Assembly: GCA_023423895.1 (NCBI GenBank)
Contig: JAFAER010000090.1
Coordinates: 62,001 to 126,000, forward strand
Reading direction: 5' to 3'
Source: Pseudomonadota bacterium
GTDB lineage: Bacteria > Myxococcota_A > Polyangia > Polyangiales > Polyangiaceae
DNA length: 64,000 nt
Shown here: piece after piece, positions 18,401 through 27,400 of the stretch
Layout: each line of letters starts with the position of its first letter
Numbering within the stretch: the first letter of the stretch is position 1
The notes under the pieces: generated by a model
Told to the model about the DNA's origin: nothing
Database searches by the model: none
What the model saw: only the letters and a program-made list of their open reading frames with translations
Made by a program: the position numbers and the translations under genes

Positions 18401-18730
18401 CCGGTCTTCGACGAGGCGTTGACCGTCCTCCAGGGCGACCTTCCCATCTCCGAGCGCCTCCAGCTCACCCGTGCGCTTGCGCGTGCGCTCGGCGGGGCGC
18501 CGCTCGAGTACGCGCTGGCGGGGCTCGAACGGCTGCAGAAGAGGTTCGAGGTCGTCACCGACAACTTCAACACGAACTCGCACGTGTGCCTGTCCGTCGT
18601 CGACTTCATCGAGGCGCTCGTGCTCGGGTACGTGAGCGACGACCTCGCCGTCGATCCCGCTGCACGGCGCTTTCTCGACGATGACGAGTACCTCGTGCGG
18701 CGACGCATCCACAGAGACCTTTCGCGGTAA
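15446..18730 (+). CDS. large helical-repeat protein of the ternary system, unknown function
   Basis: A 1094-residue soluble protein. I start it at GTG 15446 (VSVLRFESEE), 7 nt after the preceding stop; the longer frame upstream is Arg/Ser-rich antisense-like sequence. Residues 1-410 form an alpha/beta region of no family I can name (RLGCDRLEWRTTHAGHLL, WVEVGYEHPLAHF). Residues about 412-445 are a low-complexity linker with three copies of RGRDAEG-like units. The remaining 640 residues are helical and read like TPR/HEAT-type repeats (MASLNAQLQRKDDAALCWAH, LARALGGAPLEYALAGLERL). Large proteins of this kind occur as the variable X component of MoxR-based ternary systems, so a scaffold or sensor role is plausible. 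The MoxR gene starts 15 bp downstream. Confidence 0.85.
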   Translation: MSVLRFESEEALRFSITAGLVPESVLAGAARTWRDADRGIVIATEAAVPADTMKKLVAAGVARLPATARSDAARAVRCWAEALGLVRTRDVEQDIGQVLFLVPEGAALVDLAGELLRLGCDRLEWRTTHAGHLLRAASPPYYSLLHAMDATNGIRAYVPAPRGQDRVWVEVGYEHPLAHFSKPAAGHVLLISNGRDAASFSVLADGAFEDIYTLVDLHVPGGEGAGRAHELVDAPPRLSVTLRLARAASTEAPLLWVLREEAIAKVERLLASLPEEVARGLLFSPCRDGDTTIVVLRSRPGTRLVVDLDGEAYRAHPSIVNLFMPCDATLEPPLRRERVRELLAPDADEVVWLRPTGGGGFLVERSPESAFLPLSDWVEYVIDTNAPVLVPWVKSCTFDFESFVGVEALPTERGRDAEGKESRGRDAEGTAGRGRDEPPRRRTRRAAKDPAPRSVAATPARSTQERATIEAVPIDASQVALDLAATEKAFIALDAPADDPMRSELWARMASLNAQLQRKDDAALCWAHIVWELAPPDGDGGRAAKEAWLAAEKAVSHVSTAKTLLALDEPSRDHVRALAVMLLSDADPDLRDLAHEATLWLDRHDAHLDVRTAWLARVAVSRLVGGDRLGLARARDRILSKIHAGLSLARDIPSFMRRAGASRDAAQVELIAGKLDALVDLFDTTRRKRSATEADPKLTGAYVRFIVAYAAARLGRTERAAQLRDTALAALPKGDAIHDVLSRAYVARIAQALEGLPVAMPLPGEVSASLNGLTKLDRYKVDRVRQSSKVLEPHERLDPIAAFQRGEADPRGPEFADLRGASEPSVIEKGAAGIVAKAQASGPEERARLYDGVMDFFPAIAHERALGHLETILGNVEDVVVHRRVQLLEKVLMLAGHLGDEPLARKVFAVLESLVRGVGPDGAAEMAPLASGMLRTLRRFGLRDEGQRLLGALQAAARGKGAPHLVARLHTAAALAFLGEMERARPVFDEALTVLQGDLPISERLQLTRALARALGGAPLEYALAGLERLQKRFEVVTDNFNTNSHVCLSVVDFIEALVLGYVSDDLAVDPAARRFLDDDEYLVRRRIHRDLSR

Positions 18731-18745
18731 GGAGATCCGCCGACC

Positions 18746-19846
18746 ATGGATTCGGGAGAGAAGATCGAAACGAGCAGCGCCCGCTCCGGAGCCATGCCTC
18801 CGGACCCGCTCGATCGCATCCAGGAGCTGCCGCTCTCCACTCTCGAGAAGGAGGCGAACGGTGTTCGCGACCGCATCAATCGCTTCCGTCTGGCGCTCGG
18901 ACGGTACTTCGTCGGCAAACAGGCGCTCATCGATTTGATGACCATCTCGGCGGTCGCCCAGGAGCCGCTGTTGCTCGTCGGGCCACCAGGGACGGCGAAG
19001 AGCGACCTCGTCCTCAAGTTCAAGGACGCGCTCGGGCTCGGCGAGACCGACTACTTCGAGTACATGCTGACGCGGTTCACGGAGCCGAGCGAGGTGCTCG
19101 GGCCGATCGACATCAATCTGCTCCGCGAAGGCCGTTACGTTCGTCGCGAGCGCGGCAAGCTTCCGACTGCCCGGCTCGTCTTCCTCGACGAGATCTTCAA
19201 GAGCAACTCCGCCATCCTCAATTCGCTCCTGACGATCATCAACGAGAAGAAGTTCTATCAGGACGGCGCGCCGCAGCCGGTCCGCCTCAAGATCCTGCTC
19301 GCGGCGACGAACGACATCCCGGAGCACGCGGAGCTCGGTGCGCTCAAGGACCGTTTCTGCCTCAAGGCGGCGTGCCGTTCGGTGCAGGACGACCACTTCA
19401 CGGACCTGCTCGACATGGGCCTACGCATGCAGGCGTACCGCGACACGAACCAGAAGCCGTGGGCGGAGGGGCACGCGTCGCTCGACGACTTCCTCAAGGC
19501 GAACCGCTATCTGACGTTGATGATGGCGCGCGAGGAACCGGGACCAAACGGCGAGCTCGTCAACGATCGGCACCTGTTCTTCAAGGACGAGCTGCTCCGG
19601 GAGCTTCGTCGCGTTCTGAAGACGCTCGTGCGCGAGGACAACGTCTTCGTCAGCGACCGCAAGATCATCAAGATGTATCGCCTGCTCCGCACGCGTGCGT
19701 GGGTCCTGCACGGAGGTACGGTCGAGCGCGAGGACCTCTCGCTCCTCGCCTATCTCGGAGAGACGAAGGACGAAATCGATCTGCTGGAGACGAAGGTACC
19801 GCAGCTCCTCGGCCTCTCTGCCGGAGGGCACGGCGCTTCGGGATGA
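18746..19846 (+). CDS. MoxR/RavA-type AAA+ ATPase
   Basis: A 366-residue AAA+ chaperone of the MoxR group. Walker A GPPGTAKSD lies near residue 79, Walker B LVFLDEIFKSN near 150, and the MoxR-typical SAILNSLLTIINEKKF follows directly. Sensor 1 is AATNDIPEH. The N-terminal helical region (ANGVRDRINRFRLALGRYFVG) is typical of the RavA branch. The gene lies 15 bp after the large repeat protein and 3 bp before the vWA-like gene. MoxR ATPases act with vWA proteins to remodel other proteins, so the two downstream genes should form the working pair. It reads as intact. Confidence 0.95.
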   Translation: MDSGEKIETSSARSGAMPPDPLDRIQELPLSTLEKEANGVRDRINRFRLALGRYFVGKQALIDLMTISAVAQEPLLLVGPPGTAKSDLVLKFKDALGLGETDYFEYMLTRFTEPSEVLGPIDINLLREGRYVRRERGKLPTARLVFLDEIFKSNSAILNSLLTIINEKKFYQDGAPQPVRLKILLAATNDIPEHAELGALKDRFCLKAACRSVQDDHFTDLLDMGLRMQAYRDTNQKPWAEGHASLDDFLKANRYLTLMMAREEPGPNGELVNDRHLFFKDELLRELRRVLKTLVREDNVFVSDRKIIKMYRLLRTRAWVLHGGTVEREDLSLLAYLGETKDEIDLLETKVPQLLGLSAGGHGASG

Positions 19847-19849
19847 CGG

Positions 19850-21265
19850 ATGAGCACGGCTCTCGATCACGCTCGATCGACGGCGACGGCCGCGGCGGGG
19901 CTCTGCCTCACGCGAGTATTGCCGGCCGCCGATGCCGTGCCGCGCGTCGGCCCATGGATCGTGGCGACGATGGACGAGCGTCTCGACCTTCCACCGCTCG
20001 GCGTCATCGCCGATCTCGGCGCGCTCCTTCTCGGTGCCACGCTCCGTACCGGGACGGCGATCCCGGGCGAAGACGCTGCCCTGACGACGGCGGTCCGGCG
20101 CTACGAAGACGCGGTGCTCGGACGGCTCGCCGTCGACGGCCGCTTCGCGTCGGCAAGCTTCGCCGTGGCTCGCCTGCCGAAAGAGAAACATGCTCACGCC
20201 GTCGGGATCCTCGTCGCGGGAGTCCTCCGGCGCATCGAGCTGGATGGGGGCGTGGAGCTGCCGCCGGGGATCGTTCGCCAGCTCACCGAGCGGAAGCCGG
20301 AGGAGGCGCTCCAGCGGGGTTACGCGGTCCTGCGGGACGACGCGCTCGTCCGGCAGTGGCTCGCCGAGACCTACGCAGCGATCGCCCGAGGCGCACAGAG
20401 GTCGCGAGAGCTCATCGGGGAGGCCGATCTGTTCGCGCTCGAGAACCTCGTCGTGCTCGAGAGGCTCACGCAGCGCCTGGCGGTCGCCGATGTCGTGCGT
20501 GCGCAGGAGGCGATCGGCGCGACGATCCCGCGTCGCCTGCCGCGCCGAAGGCGGAACGAAGGCGACGTCGCCTCGAAGCTCGAGGACGAGAGCGTGTATC
20601 CGGCGGGCGGCTTCGCGAGCGTGTCGACGTCCGGCAGCCTCGAGAACCTCGTCACGTCCGAGCTGATCTACATGGACCCGCCGAAGGGCGCCGTCGGAGG
20701 GGGTGGAGCTCCCGGTATCGATCTCTTCGACATGCGCTACGTCGAGGGCGAGCTCCTCTACTACACGCGCGACGAGGCGATTCTCGTGCGCCGCCGCCGC
20801 CTCGTGATCGTCGCGCTGGCCCCAGACCTGGTCCGCGCTCGCGTGAAGGATCGGAACCTGCCGTGGCAGCGCATCGTGCTCGTGCTCGCGCTGGTGGTCG
20901 TCCTCACGAAGAAGCTGACGGAGCTGCTCGGCGAAGAGGCGCTCGAGATCCGCGTCGTGTTCTTGCACGAGGAAGGCGCGCGGACACCGCTCGCAGACGA
21001 ACGCGCGCTCGCGGAGCTGATCCTCCGCGAATGGCGCGACAAGGGAACGGCGGCCGTGGTCGATGCCTCCTGGAGTGACGTCGTCGAGCTGACGGTGGCA
21101 GGCGCGCGTCGCGGGCTCGTCGAGGTCGTGCACATCCAGGCCGGCGCCTCGGCTGCGATGCCCTCGCTCGATCGGCGCGTGGTGACGGCGACGTTCAGTC
21201 CGAACGCAGGCTCGCTGGACGCCTGGACTCAGGCCACGTGCGAGCTCCTCTCGACGCTGCTCTGA
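19850..21265 (+). CDS. vWA-like protein, MIDAS motif not visible
   Basis: A 471-residue partner of the MoxR ATPase. Residues 1-230 are helical (RYEDAVLGRLAVDGRF, RLTQRLAVADVVRAQEAI). Residues about 275-460 have the alternating strand-helix pattern of a von Willebrand A domain (RRLVIVALAPDLVRARVK, IRVVFLHEEGA, EVVHIQAGA). The DxSxS metal-binding motif expected after the first strand is replaced by ALAPDL, so metal-dependent adhesion is probably lost. There is no signal peptide. It is the last gene of the operon. The vWA call rests on position and secondary-structure pattern rather than on a strong motif. Confidence 0.75.
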   Translation: MSTALDHARSTATAAAGLCLTRVLPAADAVPRVGPWIVATMDERLDLPPLGVIADLGALLLGATLRTGTAIPGEDAALTTAVRRYEDAVLGRLAVDGRFASASFAVARLPKEKHAHAVGILVAGVLRRIELDGGVELPPGIVRQLTERKPEEALQRGYAVLRDDALVRQWLAETYAAIARGAQRSRELIGEADLFALENLVVLERLTQRLAVADVVRAQEAIGATIPRRLPRRRRNEGDVASKLEDESVYPAGGFASVSTSGSLENLVTSELIYMDPPKGAVGGGGAPGIDLFDMRYVEGELLYYTRDEAILVRRRRLVIVALAPDLVRARVKDRNLPWQRIVLVLALVVVLTKKLTELLGEEALEIRVVFLHEEGARTPLADERALAELILREWRDKGTAAVVDASWSDVVELTVAGARRGLVEVVHIQAGASAAMPSLDRRVVTATFSPNAGSLDAWTQATCELLSTLL

Positions 21266-21290
21266 CCGCCGCGCGTTCGTACGCAGCGCT

Positions 21291-21650
21291 TCAGTCACCC
21301 GCCGCCGTGAGGAGGGAGTCCGCGCACCGGCACGTGGCGGTGGTCTCACACTGTCGCTGGGTCGCCGCGATGCAATCGTCGATGCACGGCGTCGGTGTGG
21401 GCTCGGTCGACGTCGGGTCGTTCGGCTTACGGCCCCGCGTCGTGCCGGTGCGGCGCATCGGAGACTGAGCGACGCCGCACCTCTGCTTGCATTCCTCGTA
21501 GACGCGCTGCCTCTCGACGGCGCAGTCCACTTCGTCGTCCGCGATGGTGCTCGACCGCGCTCCGCACGCGCCGACGCCAACGAGCGCACCGGGCGCGAGA
21601 ACGAGGAGCAGCATGCGGAGCACGGAGCGGGCGGAGTCTCGTACTCGCAT
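21291..21650 (-). CDS. Cys-rich secreted protein or lipoprotein, hypothetical
   Basis: A 119-residue protein with a hydrophobic leader (VLRMLLLVLAPGALVGVGAC) that ends in a lipobox-like GVGAC. The mature part holds about ten Cys residues in closely spaced pairs (EECKQRCGV, CIDDCIA, CETTATCRC). This is a pattern common in small myxobacterial exported proteins and probably forms disulfides. It is convergent with the ternary operon and divergent from the next gene. No function can be given. Confidence 0.75.
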   Translation of the reverse strand: MRVRDSARSVLRMLLLVLAPGALVGVGACGARSSTIADDEVDCAVERQRVYEECKQRCGVAQSPMRRTGTTRGRKPNDPTSTEPTPTPCIDDCIAATQRQCETTATCRCADSLLTAAGD

Positions 21651-21743
21651 GCACGCCTGTTAAGACCGGGACCGGTGACTGCCAACGAGGCGCTCCTCCC
21701 GTGCGAATGCGCGCGCCACGGGCAGAGCGCGCCGGAATGTCGT

Positions 21744-22658
21744 ATGGGATCGGATGTGAACCTTCGACGCGCAGGCCGGGTCGTCGCTCTAGTCGCTCTC
21801 GCCGCCATCGCCGTATCATGCTCTGCGTCGTCTGCGAACGCGCAGGAGCGGACGGATCCGCCCGCGGCCGCCGCCGCGAGCGACACGGTCCATCTCCTCG
21901 ATGGTGGTTTGTACCGCGGGCGCATCGTCGAGATCGTCCCGGGCGATCACGTCACGATCATCGTCGAGGGAGGAGAGTCGAAGTCGATTCCGTGGTCGAA
22001 CATCGATCGCGTCGTCGCGGCTGGCTCACCTTCGGAGCCGCCGATCGTCATCCCCACGACCCCGGAGTCGGCCCCTTCCACGGTTGCCACGCCGTTCACT
22101 CCGGTTGCGCCCATCACCGCCGAGGCACCTTCGGGCGAGCGCGCGCCGCGGCCGCAGTGGCGACACAACCGCACGCTGGTCTGGACGGGGACGTTCATGT
22201 TCGCCGCCGGGTACGCGCCGGTGGCTGCCGTTGCCCTGCCGAGCACGGCCGGGCTCGCCGGTCGGGTCGCGCTCATCTTCCTGACGCTCGGCCTCGCGTG
22301 CCTCGACAGCGGCTCCGGCTCCTTTTGCCGGGCCGACCTCGGCGCACTGCAGCTCCTCATCCCGGTCGTCGGGCCGGTCCTCTTCGCGTCGAATCATCCG
22401 CGCGACTACTTCGTCAACAAGAGCGGAGCCGAGCTCTCCGGCCTCGAGAAGGGCCTTCTCTATGCGAGCGCGGGCGTCCAGGCCGCCGGGCTGGTCACGC
22501 TCGTGAGCGGACTCGTCTTCGGACGTTACGAGCGCGTCGATCAGCGATCGCCCGCGAAGAGCGACGCCGCGAAGAAGACCGTCGAGCCTTCCTTTTTCCT
22601 TCGCCCGCTCGAAGCCCCGGGCGCGCTTGGCCTGTCCGTCGGCGCCTACCGCTGGTGA
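21744..22658 (+). CDS. secreted or envelope protein, hypothetical
   Basis: A 304-residue protein from ATG 21744 with a signal peptide (VVALVALAAIAVSCSA) that has a possible lipobox at VSC. Residues 40-85 (LLDGGLYRGRIVEIVPGD, SIPWSNIDRVV) form a small beta domain of the kind that follows signal peptides in many myxobacterial envelope proteins. A Pro/Thr/Ala-rich linker follows, then two or three hydrophobic segments (WTGTFMFAAGYAPVAAVAL, LQLLIPVVGPVLF), so it probably sits in the inner membrane with a periplasmic N-terminal domain. An upstream in-frame start at 21675 would spoil the signal peptide. No relation to the neighbouring operons is evident. Confidence 0.8.
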   Translation: MGSDVNLRRAGRVVALVALAAIAVSCSASSANAQERTDPPAAAAASDTVHLLDGGLYRGRIVEIVPGDHVTIIVEGGESKSIPWSNIDRVVAAGSPSEPPIVIPTTPESAPSTVATPFTPVAPITAEAPSGERAPRPQWRHNRTLVWTGTFMFAAGYAPVAAVALPSTAGLAGRVALIFLTLGLACLDSGSGSFCRADLGALQLLIPVVGPVLFASNHPRDYFVNKSGAELSGLEKGLLYASAGVQAAGLVTLVSGLVFGRYERVDQRSPAKSDAAKKTVEPSFFLRPLEAPGALGLSVGAYRW

Positions 22659-22738
22659 GCCCTCCGGCGGAGGGGCACGCGCGTCGCTGAGCGGCTCATC
22701 GGCGTCGCAGCTCCCGTTGACGCTCGATCGCAGGCCTG

Positions 22739-22744
22739 TAGCAT
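22739..22744 (+). promoter_or_regulatory. -10-like box TAGCAT before the glycosyltransferase/radical SAM operon
   Basis: TAGCAT ends 7 nt before ATG 22752. The gap CCGGCCG contains no ribosome binding site, so the transcript is probably leaderless. Confidence 0.45.
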
Positions 22745-22751
22745 CCGGCCG

Positions 22752-23372
22752 ATGCAGTTTGCGGACGCGCGTGCCACCGCGACGGCTTACCTGATCCTGC
22801 GCCACCTGTACGACGGTGACATCATCGAGTGGCCGATCCCCGATGACCATCCGCTGCGCGAGGTCTTCATGCAGCTCGAGGCACAGGGATACGTCGCCCG
22901 CTGGGACCGGGTGTGGCCGTTGCACGATCGCTACCGGCTCACCGAGAAGGGGATCGCGGCCATCGAGGCCGTGTACCGGCCGGCGGGAGCGGATGCGTTC
23001 TTCGAGGACCTTCGCCGGAGGAACCTGAGCCCGCCGGATCGGCGAGCCTTCCTCCAGGCGCACGGGTTGAACCCGGCGCTGTGGCCGCTCCTCCACGATC
23101 CGTCGACGCACTGGAGCACGTTCCACGCCATTGGCGCTCGTTACCACTCGTACGTCTGGGAGGATCACCAGCCCGCGAAGCGCGTTCGTCCAACGAAGAT
23201 GAAGGGCGCGAAGTCCGGGGGCGGGAAGGGCGTGCGCGTGCACCATCATCACCACTACGACGATCCTCACCACCGGCATCCCGCGCTCCTCCCGCATCTC
23301 GTCGACCTCGATCAGCAGGCTGGAGACGGGGGACACGCTGAGCCGAGGACCCTCGACTACGACGTCTCCTGA
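22752..23372 (+). CDS. winged-helix-like protein with His-rich tail, unknown function
   Basis: A 206-residue protein that heads the glycosyltransferase/radical SAM operon. Residues 1-75 read as a winged-helix fold (REVFMQLEAQGYVARWDR, then RYRLTEKGIAAIEAVY), as in small transcription factors or peptide-binding domains. The next 60 residues are helical. The C-terminal 60 are low complexity: KSGGGKG, then VHHHHHYDDPHHRHP, then an acidic end. The His-rich stretch could bind metal. Its TGATG overlap with the next gene couples it to the glycosyltransferase. It may be a regulator, a scaffold or a modified substrate; I cannot decide from the sequence. Confidence 0.8.
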   Translation: MQFADARATATAYLILRHLYDGDIIEWPIPDDHPLREVFMQLEAQGYVARWDRVWPLHDRYRLTEKGIAAIEAVYRPAGADAFFEDLRRRNLSPPDRRAFLQAHGLNPALWPLLHDPSTHWSTFHAIGARYHSYVWEDHQPAKRVRPTKMKGAKSGGGKGVRVHHHHHYDDPHHRHPALLPHLVDLDQQAGDGGHAEPRTLDYDVS

Positions 23373-24490
23373 TGGGAGTCCCCCGACCGCTTCGCGTGCT
23401 TCTCGTCGCGAATGACGGGTTTTCTGCCGGCCACGTGGCGCGTGCGGTCGCGATCGCCCGCGCCCTCGCGCGGCGGGCGCCGGCCCGGCAGCTCGGCGTG
23501 CAGCTTCTCCTCGCGACGACGTCGGAGGCGGACGCGCTCCTTGCCGGTGACGTGTTCGCCGTCGTCCGCCTCCCGGCACCGGTCGCCGCGCGTCGCGCGG
23601 GCTTCGGTGACGTCGAGCGCCGGCGGCTCGTACGAGGCGCGCTCTCCGGGGCAGTCGACGCATTTGCGCCGGACCTGATCGTGGCGGACACGTTCCCGTC
23701 GGGACCGCACGGAGAGCTCGCGGAGCTCGGTGTCGGAAGGGCACGGCGCGCGCTGGTCCGTCGCGCCGTTCCGGACGAACGCGCCGACGACGTGGCGACG
23801 AGCGCCGGCCTGAAGGAGCTCGATCTCGCCATCGTGGCAGATGATGCGGGCCCACACCCCGTGCGCCTGCCGGTCCCCGTGGTTCGGGTGCCACCGATCA
23901 CGCTGGCTGAGGCGGCTGACGCCATGGGCAGGGAGGACGCGCGGCGCCGTCTCGGCCTGCCTCTCGACGGCAAGATCGTGCTCGTCGGATCCGGCGGTGG
24001 CGGGGACGTCGATGCGGTCGAACGAGCCGTCGGGCTCGCTCGTGCCGTCATTCGGATCGATCCCGACGTGATCGCCGTCAGGACGCGCGGCCCGCTCGAG
24101 CGCGGCGCTGCCACGGACACGGGCGATCCACGCATCATCGAGACGCGGATCGCGCCCATGCAGCCGCTTCTGGCGGCGTTCGACGGCGCCTTCGCGCCGG
24201 CCGGTTACAACACGGCACACGAGCTCGCCAAGGCCGCGGTCCCGGCGGCGCTCTTCGCACGCCCCCGGCCGTTCGACGATCAGGCAGCCCGGGCGCACCG
24301 GCTCGCAGAGCGAGGGTTTGCGTGCGTCCTCGAGCAGTTCGACGACGACGCGATCGCCCAGGCGCTCGCGTGGATGGCGCGCGCGCCGCGGCCGCCGCTC
24401 GAAGCTGGCGGCGCGGACCGAGCGGCGGACGTGCTTCTCGATCTCGCGACCGGCAAGGAAGCTTCCGTCGCGGAGGCGCCCGCGCGATGA
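23372..24490 (+). CDS. MurG-like (GT-B fold) glycosyltransferase
   Basis: A 372-residue predicted glycosyltransferase of the GT28/MurG type. The N-terminal Rossmann half starts RVLLVANDGFSAGHVARAV, with the glycine-rich loop and GHxxR of this group. The C-terminal half has VLVGSGGGGDV and a nucleotide-sugar-binding region around AFAPAGYNTAHELAKAAVPA. It is homologous to the first third of the downstream fusion protein (both share GHVARAV). The gene overlaps its neighbours on both sides (TGATG and ATGA). There are no membrane segments. Acceptor and sugar are unknown. Confidence 0.85.
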   Translation: MGVPRPLRVLLVANDGFSAGHVARAVAIARALARRAPARQLGVQLLLATTSEADALLAGDVFAVVRLPAPVAARRAGFGDVERRRLVRGALSGAVDAFAPDLIVADTFPSGPHGELAELGVGRARRALVRRAVPDERADDVATSAGLKELDLAIVADDAGPHPVRLPVPVVRVPPITLAEAADAMGREDARRRLGLPLDGKIVLVGSGGGGDVDAVERAVGLARAVIRIDPDVIAVRTRGPLERGAATDTGDPRIIETRIAPMQPLLAAFDGAFAPAGYNTAHELAKAAVPAALFARPRPFDDQAARAHRLAERGFACVLEQFDDDAIAQALAWMARAPRPPLEAGGADRAADVLLDLATGKEASVAEAPAR

Positions 24491-27400
24491 GGGTCGCGTT
24501 CCACACGATCAACGGCGTCGGCCTCGGCCACGTCGCCCGGGCCGTCAACATCGCATCGTCGATCCGGGACCTCGTCCTGGACGTACGGCTCCTCCTCCTC
24601 ACGAACGCTCGCGACACCTCGCTCATCACGCGCGCCGGGCTCGACTTCGTGAAGCTCCCGCCGCGCCTGAACGAGCCCCACGCCGATCCCACACGCGTGC
24701 GCACCGCCTTGCCCGAGCCGCTCGAGCGCGCTGCGCTGATCGCGGCGCTCGACGCGTTCGGTCCGGACCTGGTCGTTTTCGATACGCACGCGCCCATGGA
24801 CATCGTCCGGCACACCGCGGCGCTCGGTGCGCGCGCCGTCCTCGTGCTCCGTGAGCTGCGTCCGGAAGCGCTCCGCGCCTTCGCAGCGAGCACCGGGCCT
24901 CTCGCGTTCGACCGCATCGTCGTTCCGCATGAACCAGGGGAGATGGACCTCTCGCCCCTCGCAGGGCTGCCCGTGGCGCTGGTCGGTCCGATCGTGCGTC
25001 CGGTCGTTCGTCAGGCTTCTCGACCTGCAACGGCTCCGCTCGTCGTCGCGACGGCAGGTGGGGGAGGGCAGCCCGTCGATGCGCGCCGGTACGTGCGGGC
25101 CGTCGCGGATGCTCACCTCCTGGCGCGCGCACGTTTTCCCGCGCTCGAGACGGTCCTCGTCACGGGCCCCTACGGTGAGACGCCGGCGAACGTCGAGGCG
25201 TATGCAGGGCTCACGATCGAGCGCTCGGTGGCCGACCTCGGAGCGCTCCTCGGACAGGCGACGCTCGTCATCTCACAGGCTGGATACAACGCCATTGCGG
25301 AGATCCGCGCGCTCGAGAAGCCGGCGATCCTGGTGCCCGCGCATCGCAAGGCGGAAGACCAGCGCGGGCGTGCGCTACGGCTCGTCCGTGCCGGGGCTGC
25401 CGTGATCTCGAAGCCCGAGGCACGGGCGCTCGCCGATCGGATCGAGCGCTTGCTCGGATCGGATGGAGCGCTCGCGGCGATGAGCCTTGCGCACCGGCAG
25501 GCGCCGCTCGTCGCGCGGAATCGTGGAGCCGCTGCCGCGGTGCTCCGCCCGGCGGTCATCGTCCGCTCGGACGACCGCGCCGGCGGAGCTCGCGTGAAGA
25601 AGGTCGCGATCGTCGCACACGACTTCGCGCCGAAGCTGGGTGGCATGGAAACGGTCGCCCGTGCGCTCGCGACGAGCCTCGTCGCGAGCGGCATCGAGGT
25701 GCGGGTGTACACGCAGAACCGACTCGGCGCGCAGTCGGCGAGCGGCCTCGCCCAAGGTGTCGTCGATCCGATCTATCGGCCGCTGCCACCTCCCGGGCGG
25801 ATCGACCTCGCGAACGATCTCCTCGCCACGATCGACGCGGCGCTGCGCGACGCTCCGGACGTCATCCATCTCTGCCACGCCGGCCTCGGTCCATGGATCC
25901 CGGCGCTCCGGGCGGCGCTGCCCTGCATCGTGACGGCCCACGTCCACGGCAACGATCTGCTCGTCCCGTGGGTGTCTCACGAAGGCTCTCCCGAGTCCTA
26001 TCGGGCGGCGCAGACCACCGGGCTCTCGACGGCCGACGCCGTGGTCTGCGTGTCCGGCTTCTCGCGCGAGCTCGCGTGTACGCGCGGTGTCGACCCCGGC
26101 GTGCTCCACACCGTGGAGAATGGCGTCGACCCGCTGCGCTTCCGACCGGGGCCGCGAGACGCGGAGCTCGCCCGCCGGCTGTCCCTCGCGCCAGGCGACG
26201 AGGTGGTCCTCACCGTCTCGCGCCTCGCGCCGCGAAAAGGACACCGGACGGTGCTCGAGGCCGTCGCCCGCCTCGCCGAGAAGCGCCCGCGGCTGAAGTT
26301 CGTCTTCACGGGCGCCAGCGACGCGATGCGCGCCGAGCTCGCGGAGCTGGCGAAGAAGCTGGGCATCGCATCGCGTGTCGTCGCGGCCGGCTTCGTCTCC
26401 GACGCCGACTTGCCTGCGCTCTACCGCCTCGCCGACGTGTTCGCTCTTCTCGCGAGTGAGGCGGAGGACGACGTCGAAGGTTTTGGCGTCGCGCTGCTCG
26501 AGGCTGCCGCGACCGGTGTTCCGACCATCGCGTCGCGGACCGGGGGTGTCTCCGAGGCGGTGGTCGACGGCGAGACCGGCATCCTCGTCACCCCCGGCGA
26601 TGCCCTCGATGCCGCGCGGGCCATCGAGCGGTTGCTCGACGACCGCACCCTCGCGCGAAGCTTCGGCGAGCAGGGCCGCGCGCGTGTCGTCCGAGACCTC
26701 TCGCAAGAGCGTGCGGCCGAGCGGATGCTCGCGATCTGGACGACGCTGTTCGAGCGCCGGCCGCTCACGCCGGTCGCCGCCACGGAACCATCCACGCTCT
26801 TCCCGGCCGAGAACGGCGTTGCGCTCGTCCGGCAGGCCCAGCAGCACGGTGCGCGCCTTCGCGCAGAGCGGAACGCACGACGGGCCTCCTTCAGGAAGAT
26901 CGTCGAGCAAGGGAGGCTCGTGCGCCTGCGCGCCACTGGCGAAGGAGCTCGGCTTTTGCCGGACGCGCTCGCGGATTGCGCTGCGCTCGGTCACCGTCCG
27001 CGCGTCGAGGTGAAGCTCCGACGCTTCGTCGAGCCGGACTTCGCCGCCCATGCGCTGCCGCTCGTCGAAGGTGTCGAGCTGGTTCACGGCGTGCCCCAAC
27101 CTTCGCAGCAGAGCGCAAGCTCGCTCCTCGCGGCGCTCGAGGCGATGCCGGAGGCCGTTCTCCGAAACGTCCGACTCGTGCGCCTCTTTCTCACGCAAGA
27201 AGCGCTCGCGAGCGCGCCCGTCATGGTGAGCGCGGTGCCTGAAGCGCATGCGCTGCGGCGGTTCTTCTCCGAGCGCGGCGCGACCGTCGTGCCGCCTCCC
27301 GAGCTGATGCGCTACCTCTCGGAGCAGCCTGCGGGTGGCCCGGAGACGGGCATGATCGAGCCGACGAACCTGTGCAATCTGGCTTGCCCCACCTGTCCGA

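Noticed and set aside
19421..21925. An 834-residue minus-strand frame opposite the vWA-like gene
   Set aside because: It crosses two plus-strand genes, starts inside another gene and has no domain pattern.
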